A stretch of DNA of 64,000 bases from Juglans regia (lineage: Eukaryota > Streptophyta > Magnoliopsida > Fagales > Juglandaceae). The notes below the pieces were generated by a model. It did no database searches. It saw only the letters and a program-made list of their open reading frames with translations, and was not told where the DNA came from. Where the stretch lies: positions 10,178,681-10,242,680 of the forward strand of contig NC_049901.1 in assembly GCF_001411555.2 (NCBI RefSeq). The letters are read 5' to 3'. This document shows positions 54,951 through 64,000 of the stretch, one piece after another; the first letter of the stretch is position 1; every line of letters starts with the position of its first letter. A program made the position numbers and the translations under genes.

Positions 54951-57900
54951 CTAGTTCATCTCATCCTTTGAGAGACTATCTTCTTCTATGCTACCCTCCA
55001 CTTCGGTGCTGTGAGAAGAACTGTCTTCACTTGTATCGTCATTGATAAACCCCCTCTCAAACTGGTTGCAATTTGACCTTTGCATTACCGATGTGTCAAC
55101 TTCAATCTGCTCCGGCTCAACATTAGGCCTGTGCATGTTTGTTTGCAGTGGAATGTCATCAGCATGGACATTCACGTAAGCATCACCAGAATTATCCTCT
55201 TGGTATGCATCAACGTCTCTAGAATCAGATGCATCATCTTCAATTAGGGGTTTTCGTGGAAGGTCATAGACAAAACGACCTTTGACCTTTTGCACTATAT
55301 ACCAATCACAACGGATGCTGCGATTTTTTAGGTAAAACACCTACGACGCTTGGCATGCCAAAACAAAAGGGTCGTCCTTATAAGCTGTCCGAGACATATT
55401 CACACTAATAAAATGTTTTGCCACACATATCCCTTGTTTGGAATCAGAGATGTCGAACCATTCACATTTGAATAAGTAAACACGACGCCAACCCATGTAG
55501 CGGATTTCCAAAATGTCTGTTAGTCTACCAAAGAACTCAAGCTTTTTAGATCTTGGTTGTTCACTAATCACCATGACACCTGAGTTTTGGGTGCAACGAT
55601 GTTCTTCACGATTTTTTTTGTGAAATCTTATACCATTGGTTATGCAACCTGAATAGGATGCACCCCAAGGGTCAGGACCACATGCTAGGGCATATAGATC
55701 CTCCGAAACTTCTCCGGGATTATCAGCACGCAGACTTTGAATCTATCACAAGTTGAAGCAAGGAACCGCATAAAGTAAAGCTAAACATATTCAAAACTCA
55801 TATAGGGGTGAACTTCTAAATGAATTTCCCTACATGTGACTTGAACCAATCTGGGAATTTTGCAGCATGCATACTATCGACATCATCAGGATACTCTTCA
55901 CTGATTTGCATGTAGTGCTCACTAGACAAAAGAACTCGAGCGGTTAAGTATGTGTAGGAGATGCAACGTAAATCAGTATCTTTAGAATTGAAAATTACTA
56001 AGTTGGTAAGTAGTTTGGTTACTTACTTAAGGTATAGATCAATCTCTGTACAATTATTAAGAACATGCCATCTGGCTTTTATGAAAATGTTATTGTCTAA
56101 TCGGTGACGTGAAGCAAAACCCATGGGGCACACCTTCTATGAAAAAACACATAGTCCCTCTCGTACACCCTCATCTCCTTCATCAACATTACGTTCGAGG
56201 GGATTGAATCTAGTCTCGACATCGTGGAGGTACATGGAACAAAAATTCAAGCATTCTACATGGATATAGGCCTCGACTATTGAACCTTCCGGGCAGGCTT
56301 TATTCTTAACATATCTCTTGAATTTTCTAAAATACCTCTCGAAAGGATACTTCCACCTATATTGAACTAATCCTACAAGCAGAGCCATACGTGGCAAATG
56401 GTAGGCTAAGTGCACCATTACATCAAAGAAGGTAGGCGGAAAAACCATCTCAAACTTGCAGAGAATGATGGCAATATCAGCTTGAAGCTGCTCTAAGACA
56501 TCCACCTTACATGTTCTAGCACACAATTCTTTGAAAAAAGTGCTTAACTTAGTTAGTGCCAATCGAACATCTTGGCGTAAGTATCCAGAAATTGCAGCAG
56601 AAAGTAACCTTTGCATGAAAATATGGCAATCATGACTTTTCATCCCTGAGATTTTACAATCAGGTACACTAACACATCTGGCAATGTTTGAAGCGAATCC
56701 ATCTAGGAATGTCACACCTCGCAACCAATTACAGAAACCAGTCCGCTCAACTCCATACAACGTATAACATGCATGTGGCATACTAATGCGTGTATTATCC
56801 TGAATAAGGTGTAACTCCTTCCTTATATTGAGATTGGAAAGATCACGTTGTGCATTAGGATGATCTTTAGTTTTTCCGGAGATATTCATCAAAGTTCCTA
56901 AGATGTTGTCACAAATGTTCTTCTCAATGTGCATTATATCTAGATTATGTCTAATCTTTATAGTCGACCAATACGGCAATTGAAAGAAGATACTTTTTTT
57001 GGTCCAATTAAACTCGTCTATGGCACACTTTCTTTTCTTAATGCCTTTACCAAAATTTGCATCAGGAATATCTTGAAGTTGAATCAGTATATCTTCTCCA
57101 GAATACATCATAGGCGGGTCGCGATGCTCTGCATAGCCATTAAAAATAGTCTTTTTCTTTCTCCAGATGTGGTCCGGTGGCAAGAATCGGCGATGACCCA
57201 TGTAACAATGTTTTCAGCTATATGTCAACCACATTGAATCTGTTTCTTCCTTGCACGATGGACATGCCATCTTCCCCTTAGTGCTCCACCCGGAGAGGTT
57301 TCCATAACCAGGGAAGTCATTGATTGTCCATAGCAATGCTGCATGCAATCGGAAAGTCTCTCTGGCCTTTGCATCGTATGTATCAACACCATTATCCCAT
57401 AGATCAATCAATTCATCTATTAGAGGCTGAAGATAAACATCGATTTCATTTCCCGGTGATCTTGGTCTAGGAATCAAGAGTGAAGTGATAAAAAATGGAT
57501 CTTTCATACATAACCATGGGGGCAAGTTGTAAGGGACAAGAATCACTGGCCATACGCTGTAAGGCTTAGCCAAATTATTAAATGGGTTGAAACCGTCACT
57601 AGCTAAACCAAGCCTGATATTTCTTGGATCTTTCGCGAACCAAGCATGCACTTGATCAAATGTTGTCCACACCTCAGAGTCAGCTGGATGACTTAGAATA
57701 CCCTGCTGAATAACGCGCTGATCCTTGTGCCACAGCATATTAGTTGCTGTTTTCTGTGACATAAACAATCTCAGCAACCTTGGCTTCAACGGGAAATGTC
57801 CTAGAACCTTTTGAGGAATTCGTCTTTGCTTACTTTCGTTGAATTTCCACCTTGGGAGTTTACATTTCGGACACTCATCTTTATCTACATTTTCCCTCCA

Positions 57901-58538
57901 ATAAAGTATGCAGTCATTCAGACAAACATGTATCTTGGTATAAGTAAAGCCCATGCCTTTTTCCAAGTTACGTGACTCTTGATATGAGTTTGGCAAAAGG
58001 GCATTGGGAAAAGCTGACTTTAGCAAGTGACAAAGCATGTCGAAAGACTTTACACTCCAACCACCCAGTGTTTTGATATGCAGCAACTTGACAGTGAATG
58101 ATAGTTTAGAATACTTTGTACAACCTTCATAAAGGGGACGCCAAGAATTAGCCAACAACTGGTCGAAAGTTGTTGATGATTTAGGATCAACCGATGGCGG
58201 ACCCTCAGTATGGAATGACTCAGTTATGGGAACATTAGGAAATGTCCCAGCTCGAAAATCTTGTAACATAACATCGATGTCATCAATGTAATCATCCTCT
58301 TCTTAGGGATCATGTAGATCATCATCATCATCACTTATGATTAAATCTTCCTCCTCGCCATGGAAAATCCACGTCGTGTAATTCTTCTCAATACCTTTAA
58401 TGATCAAGTGTCTCTCTACCTGGCCTATACGTAGGAAGTAATTACTTGAGATCGGGCCAAGTTAATGAACTCCTTAACTCCTTTAGCATATTCCCTAGAT
58501 CCAAATATATCAGTGATTTGCATCCAACTCTTATCCAT
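54951..58538 (-). pseudogene. CACTA transposase TNPD-like gene
   Basis: The start MDKSWMQITDIFGSREYAKG at 58538 is the transposase-associated N-terminal domain. After a frameshift near 58436 the frame reads NYTTWIFHGEEEDLI. Transposase_21 occupies about 57900-56900 (WRENVDKDECPKCKLPRWK, GLASDGFNPFNN, FPGYGNLSGWSTKGKMACPS, YMGHRRFLPPDHIW, DIMHIEKNICDNILGTLMNI). The DUF4218 part has YRWKYPFERYFRKFKRYVKN and PEGSIVEAYI (56360-56250). A short exon follows (about 55925-55830), then DUF4216 with RRVYLFKCEWFDI and FVYDLPRKP (55742-54951). Stops near 58308, 57215, 56138 and 55342 plus the frameshift show it is dead. TNPD performs cutting and rejoining of CACTA ends. Confidence 0.93.
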
Positions 58539-58846
58539 CTAGAAACAAGTAGAGGAGGGGAAGTTGTTTAGTAAGGGATAAATTCAGCACAACGCCACAT
58601 AGAATTATCTAATGTAAGGGAAAAGTTGTTTAGTGGGTTGTGGCTACCATGTCTGGGTGCAAACAGGCATATGTATTTAAACTTATAAGCATATATATTA
58701 TTAGAGGTGTGCAATAATAAGCAAAAGCAAAGGTACTTGTAGGTATGAAGATAAGTGGTAAGAAAGGGTGTCAAGAGTGTATATTATTTTGTTAATTAGA
58801 ACCTGATTAAGGTAATTCCAACTCCCACTCTACTCTTGATGTTAGA

Positions 58847-59080
58847 TCATTCATCGTCCCTCTGTGTCAAATAGTCATATCTTTCCCTATTGCATACCTC
58901 TGTTATAGTACTTTGTGGATTTATAACAAATCTACCGTACAGCGAGTTCATTAGTATCTTGTACCCATATGCCATTGCTTCATTACCATTTATCTTAGCT
59001 TCTTGTCTTCTCTCGAAGAGGGATGACACAAAGTTGTTCATCCTCCTATTAAGGTAATTCACTTCAATCCCGATTACTTA
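58847..59080 (-). pseudogene. fragment of a linear-plasmid-type B-family DNA polymerase
   Basis: A minus-strand frame of about 75 codons reads NNFVSSLFERRQEAKINGNE, AMAYGYKILMNSLYGRF and NPQSTITEVCNRERYDYLTQ. The K-x3-NSLYGRFG-type box is polymerase motif B of protein-primed B-family DNA polymerases carried by plant mitochondrial linear plasmids (PF03175 family); here the G after F is V. There is no ATG and both ends are open-ended, so it is only a fragment of a protein of roughly a thousand residues. It lies upstream of the TNPD start, within the CACTA leader. Short direct repeats ATTAAGGTAATT flank it (58807, 59049 and about 59093). Confidence 0.82.
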
Positions 59081-59099
59081 TGATTAAGGTAATTTGCAT

Positions 59100-61490
59100 G
59101 GGCAAGTTAAACCTATCCTAGATATATTCCTACAATTATATCTAGCTAGCATTGCTCAAAGAAACTAAATAGCAAAAATCCATATTAAAAACAGAGTTCG
59201 AAAACAAAGAGCTAGATAAAAATACGCCACTTGAACACCATTATGGTAGATGTCAGCTCAATGCTCATCAGCCAACCCAAATAATCAGGAGGAAGACATT
59301 GACCATGAGCACGACTAAAATAACATGCTCTACAATGGCCAATTAGTATATTTTTCCAGACCATGTTATATAGAAAGCCAATGACGGAAAGATAATTATA
59401 GTTTTTTTTTTTCATTTATTGCAAATATCATCACGATAGACACCACCTTACTACAATTTCACTTGTTCCAAATTATGACCCAATTGTTTTCATTAGGAAA
59501 CAACATATTAAGAAATCAATCTAAAAGTGGCTAAAAAAGTAGTCAAATGTTGTACATAAACAGCTAAAACTCCAATATCACACTCACATAAAAAAGATTC
59601 TTTTTCTTTCTTTGGGAACCAATACGCAGGTTTCTGCTTTTCCCAAGTACTTTAATGATAGTTCATTTCAACTCATAAAACCAACCTAGTGGTTGCCTAA
59701 GTTTCACTCAATGGGGAAAGAATTTCTTACCCAGCCTTACTAACGTATTTTTATCCTCTGTATGGATTAGAATCTCGTGATTAATCTCACATTTTAAACT
59801 CACAAACTCAAGCAATCATGATACACCAACAATATTATTCAAACAAATAGCCATATTTAGAAGGGGATTTATTGGATACACTGCAAGTCTGTCTGTCTAC
59901 AATGAAACCTTACACTATACATCTCTACCTAATCAAATGTGATTTATCATTTTTATCTTTTTATTTAAATACATATATTTAAATATTAAGATAGAATGAC
60001 AAAAATGATAAATTATATATTAATTGGATAGAAGTATAAAATTTCTATTGGTTTTGACAACTAGCTAGGCAAGCATCGTTGGGCCCGTAACAAAGATACC
60101 GTCACACTTCTGACGTGAAAACTGGACTCCAATGAATCAGAAAATAATAAGCAACTGCCAGCTTGGACTCTACTCCAGAAATTGGAGGCCCAATATGTTT
60201 TTCAAAAACTAATTATGGAAGCAAACTTAAGCGCCATATATGAGTAAAGATACAACTTATATTAACAATCATGTTAAGTACATCATTCACAAAATTTTAT
60301 TTGGCACTTTTAAACTATCGCCTACTTTTTCAGATCATAACATCCAAAACTATCATACCCAACAATATTATTAATTTGGCACATCAAGCTACAATATTAT
60401 ATACTCAATCAAGGCATAAATTGCATTTTGAGCCTTGAGGGAGTGTTTGAGAGAGTATTTGATCTTTACGATTTTGGTATTTGGTCTAACTTTCCTGAGC
60501 AAGGAATATCCATGCACCGAAATTTTGTATCGAATTACTTTTTTTTTTTAACTTAATGGTTAAGAAAGTATTTTTTTAATGAATTTGTAGCTTTTTTAAC
60601 AAAAACAAATGTTTAAAAAAATTACACAATTGGTAGAAATCATCGGTGGATTTCCTCGGTAGCTCTAGCAGCTGCCAAACTCAAAAAGATCTTACTACAA
60701 TAAAACAACCAGTACTGATCAACAAGAGGAACCACAAAATACATGGCCAAAAACAACCACATTAATTAAATAACTTACTCCACCAAAAAACAAACATTAA
60801 TCAATCGCCACTGCAGCATCGGCTCCACAAGGCCCAATCAAACAGCTGCCACGGTAAATGCATTCACCCTAATATATACCAACCAAGCAGCATAGAGAGA
60901 GAAAGTATTCAAAAGCTCACTCAAGCCAAATAGGTTTGTGACAAACTTAAATCAATAAGATATGAATTAGTTAATTCCCTTTCCTTACTAAAATGCCAAA
61001 TGTTGTTATATGTAGCTAGTCATTTGCAGATCATCATACGCATGTGAATTATTTAATATGAACTACTTTTGCACGCTTGGCATTTATAATTGTCGGTTTC
61101 TACATGTTTATGCCAATATCTCGATTCTATGTTTTTTGCTAGCTAGGCTAATGCGCATGGCTTGATCATCCATTTTGTTGGGTTAAATCACAACAATTCA
61201 AAATGATATTCATTTATGAGAAAATATATTTATAAGTCTTATTTTTTACACACCCAACACATCACTGATATAGAAACTATCCATATCAGGTATGCTAAAA
61301 AAGATTGGTGTTTTGTTTTGTTTTTTCTTAAAGTTATAATGGGTCCAACTATAAGTGATATGTTAGCAGACCGACTTATGTATAACAATACTCTTCATTT
61401 ATTTACTATAATGAAAAAAAAAATCCGGAATGTAGTTTCATCCGCAAAATATGTAAACGTAATTGATCTACATTTGTGAGAAGTTGAGGA
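59100..61490. other. CACTA leader / first-intron region, mostly unrecognised
   Basis: AT-rich DNA. A minus-strand frame at 59415-59212 has no recognised domain. Around 60535-60600 a phrase GGTTAAGAAAGTATTTTTTT recalls the MITE interior at 21386-21779. Nothing else stands out. Confidence 0.5.
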
Positions 61491-61699
61491 ATAAAATGCA
61501 TTGGGAAAACCTAAATCAAGGTGTCTGTTGTCTCCTCTAACTAAAGTCAATCCCAGTCAAACACCAGCATTAAAAAAATCTACCCCATCTGATTTATATT
61601 TGTTCACTCCCTTTGACTCTCCTGTCAAAGTCACCCGACTCCAAAACAAAGACACAAAAGACACAATCATGGACGACATTAGGTTCCATGGGTAAAGCA

Positions 61700-62230
61700 A
61701 GAGAGTATCTTACCCAACTAGGAGTGGTGGTGGGCTGGATTTTCGTGGGCAAGGTGGCATTGCAGCGAGGATTCGACAGAGCGAGGCAACGAGGCTAGAC
61801 AGGTTGCGGCGGCCTCCACTAGTCACGGTGACTGGCTTAGTACGAAGAGATAGTTATTGAGAGGGAGAGTCGGAACTGAATACACAGATAGAGACCGAGA
61901 TAGATAGAAGAGGATTTAGAGGCTTACCAGGGTTTCGTGAGTAGAGAAGGAGCTGCATAGCGTGTAGAGCGGCGACCTAACCACGGAGAGGGAGAATTAC
62001 TGAGACGAGGATGGGGGAGAGAGAGAAAGTGTAGCTTTTAAGTTTTTGGGGGTGGGACGCGGGGGGATTTTGTGGGGAAGGATAAGGTGAAGGAAATAAG
62101 GGTTTTTGGGGGATTTTGGTTTTGGGAGGAAGACGGTGCGTTTTTTGTTTTGTTTTTTTTTTTAAATATGACGGAATCCTAATTTTATTAATTGTCCTCA
62201 TCTATGGTGGAGGAAATGCGTTTAGCACCT
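61700..62230 (-). promoter_or_regulatory. probable CACTA promoter and 5' UTR exon
   Basis: The right terminal 500 bp become GC/GA-rich. On the minus strand a purine/pyrimidine-biased leader ends in a good splice donor, CGAAACCCTG/GTAAGCC (exon end at about 61928). The TNPD start lies 3.4 kb downstream, so a long 5' UTR intron is likely; it would contain the DNA polymerase fragment. A second donor-like GTAAGATACTC occurs near 61710. This is inference from layout. Confidence 0.5.
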
Positions 62231-62231
62231 A

Positions 62232-62245
62232 TATTTCTTGTAATG
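62232..62245 (-). repeat. CACTA right terminal inverted repeat (variant)
   Basis: TATTTCTTGTAATG is the complement of CATTACAAGAAATA, one transition away from the left end. TAGCACC just inside is a common CACTA 3' phrase. Confidence 0.82.
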
Positions 62246-62961
62246 ATTATAATAAAAAAGATGATAAATAAAATTTCTCATAAATAAATCTTTGTTGCTC
62301 TCCAGCCAGCAGATAATAGATGTTCTTCTCTGATTGCATATAAAATTTCTTTGCAAGCCTTTGGGTGATCATGGATAGATGTTTTAATTGGTGTAGATCG
62401 ATTTATACTATACTTAATTATATTTTATAACTTCAACTTTTGAATATTTTGATAACGTTATATATTTGAATCTGTAACTGCAAAGCCCTATACAATCCTC
62501 ATATATAGGACATCTTCGTATCAATGAAAGTTAAGTTTCGCATCTTCTATAGGGTTATTGAATGAATTTTATTATTTTAAAGAGTCGAGCGACCACCTCT
62601 CGCATATATTTTGAGATACGTCGGCCAGATCCCGTGTATGAAGACTGAAGAGAAATAAAATAGAGGGAAGTAGAACAAAGAGAGACGGTCGTGTGGGAAA
62701 CACTCTAAGCCATCTCAAATTGACGTAGACGGATTGACGTCCATCTCGGATTGGATGGACACTCTAAGCCATCGGAACCAATTTTATCTTTTCCGCTAGA
62801 TCTCTCACATTTCCTTCAAGAATACATGTTCATTGAGTTCTCGACCTCTACTGGAAAGTCAACAAAAATTCATAGCATTTTGTCTTGAAACTTGTCATCT
62901 ACGACTCAAGCTTTGCTGCGGAAGCCTTCCGTAAGAATTTGCCATAAAATTTAAGTATAAT
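62246..62961. other. spacer, nothing recognised
   Basis: ACACTCTAAGCCATC occurs twice, about 60 bp apart (62700 and 62760), a small local duplication. No coding signal or known repeat was recognised. Confidence 0.5.
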
Positions 62962-62962
62962 C

Positions 62963-63190
62963 TGTAACACCCTGTATCCAGAGGGTTAGGAAATTAGTTC
63001 ATGTCATTTAAAATCACATCCAAACTATACATGAAGTATAAACTCCAAAGACTCTATCACATAAAACTCAGTTGTTCAAATCAAACGTATACATTTTCTA
63101 CAAGAACATCAATGACTACAACATAATTAATTAAGAACACGGCAAAGTACTCTCAATATCCCAAAATAATTGTACAACATTAAAAAAAAT
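62963..63190 (-). mobile_element. LTR terminal fragment
   Basis: TGTAACACCCTGTATCCAGAGG is the same kind of LTR end as at 12792 and 29051, followed by similar sequence (TTAGTTCATGTCATT, then CAAACGTATACATTTTC) for about 220 bp before similarity is lost. Confidence 0.65.
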
Positions 63191-63399
63191 CATGGAATCA
63201 TCAAATTAAAGATGTAATTTTTTAAGATTAGGACGTTACTTAATTTGTAAATTTTATTGATAAGATGCAGCTTACTTATGATGGAGGAATATATATTGTA
63301 TTTACAATTATGAGCTATGACTTTAATTGATATCAAATCCAGGTTCTTAGAACCACCTTATAAGTTAGTCATTATAAGTTGAAATAGGAAACTATATAT

Positions 63400-63900
63400 A
63401 TATATATATATAAAGTGTAGTTCATAATTTAAAACTTGAGATGGGTAAGCAAACTGATTATCTAGTCGGCCTTCAATATAATGTTCTTAATTGAAATACT
63501 ATATATGTAAATCACGAAGGTCCTTCATAATTATATATATTAAGCTCTTTTGCATTGCCCTTAGATATATATATATATATATATATCTTTAGAAAAAAAA
63601 AATCGAAATGGAGCTATTGCCGCAAGATTGTGTAGCCGAAAAAAAGTATTTCCCATTAAATATTATTGTCGATACTTAGTAATTTTGCCGAGATATAATC
63701 GCCGGAAATGAATCAATTCATCTATAATATTTTAGCTGTAACTCGCCGGAATGAATTGAAATATTTTTTCTATATACAATTCAACCTGCTTTCAACATCA
63801 GTTTAATCCATTAAACTATCTGATCAATTATATTTCCTAATAAGCATACAATATCATGAATTAATCATCATTGAAATATATATATATATATATTTATATA
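63400..63900. repeat. scattered TA runs
   Basis: Short TA microsatellites at about 63394-63411, 63566-63585 and 63878-63902. Confidence 0.85.
63609..63755. repeat. second patch of CACTA-like subterminal motifs
   Basis: ATTGCCGCAAG, GCCGAGATATAATCGCCGGAAATG and CTCGCCGGAATGAA match the dyad motif at 47197-47474. They lie about 1.4 kb outside the right CACTA terminus, so they belong to another related element or to a displaced end. Confidence 0.65.
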
Positions 63901-64000
63901 TATAGATGGTTTAAACATCCCCAACATCATACATTAATGAAAATTGCTCAAATTGAAATTGATGATAGTTTAGTCTAAAGTACTACTTAACACCCCACAA

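Larger units (their letters stand above)
47024..62245 (-). mobile_element. CACTA (En/Spm-type) transposon, about 15.2 kb, decayed
   Basis: Left terminus CACTACAAGAAATA, right terminus TATTTCTTGTAATG (the inverted repeat with CACTA changed to CATTA). Between them on the minus strand lie a TNPD-type transposase gene (58538-54951) and a TNPA/Transposase_24-type gene (50972-48857), the classical CACTA pair. The left end carries typical subterminal repeats. The 3-bp flanks (TTC and ATT) do not match, so either the TSD mutated or the ends have been rearranged. Genes carry many stops. The element holds two foreign-looking insertions. Confidence 0.88.

Noticed and set aside
1..64000. tRNA, rRNA and microRNA genes
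   Set aside because: No cloverleaf with a GGTTCGAATCC-type arm and no known conserved microRNA sequence was found by eye. A covariance-model search would be decisive.

Overview
This is plant nuclear DNA, almost certainly from a eudicot and more likely than not from a woody species. It is AT-rich. It carries two ankyrin-repeat/PGG-domain membrane protein genes of the BDA1/ACD6-like type, plant-type Ty3/gypsy chromoviruses, Ty1/copia, L1 LINE, hAT and CACTA elements, and several copies of a GAGATGAGATGAG-rich MITE that I associate with Fagales (Juglandaceae such as walnut or pecan). That family placement is an inference.

Only two complete protein genes are supported, both on the minus strand: ANK-PGG gene A (23803 to 22043) and its paralogue gene B (44303 to 42163). 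Each has two coding exons. They share splice phase, TATA region and 3' UTR similarity. Everything else recognisable is mobile DNA or its debris, mostly in nests whose order can be read from target-site duplications (TSDs).

Layout. 1-9520: an old long-LTR fragment split by a complete chromovirus (497-8037, TSD AACCA), which is itself split by a solo LTR (1482-3712, TSD ATCAA). 9521-10990: AT-rich spacer with three MITEs. 11002-21231: a 5'-truncated LINE split by a minus-orientation solo LTR (12792-19137, TSD TTACT), split in turn by a hAT transposon (14296-17931, TSD TCCACCAT). 21245-24480: gene A and flanks. 24500-26107: a 182-bp direct duplication flanking an LTR fragment. 26699-39778: an LTR fragment, then a minus-strand chromovirus truncated at its 5' side (28496-36948). 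This chromovirus contains a solo LTR (29051-32340, TSD GTCCT) and an endogenous pararetrovirus fragment (34590-35314), and it is joined head-to-head to a truncated copia element (36949-39778). 39872-41516: a SIRE/Maximus-like solo LTR (TSD TCAAC) in the 3' flank of gene B. 42163-44600: gene B. 45887-46740: inverted copies of gene-flank sequence. 47024-62245: a 15-kb defective CACTA transposon carrying decayed TNPD- and TNPA-type genes, a 3.36-kb non-transposon segment flanked by 161-bp direct repeats, and a fragment of a linear-plasmid-type B-family DNA polymerase. 62246-64000: spacer, an LTR fragment and a second patch of CACTA-like subterminal motifs.

I found no wholly new system. The most unusual items are the plasmid DNA polymerase fragment inside the CACTA leader, the pararetroviral fragment placed exactly at a TA run inside a gypsy reverse transcriptase, and two independent insertions bounded by unusually long (161 and 182 bp) direct duplications. 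The scrambled inverted flanks around the ANK-PGG pair are also notable. Breakpoints and motifs were read by eye; percent identities are hand counts.
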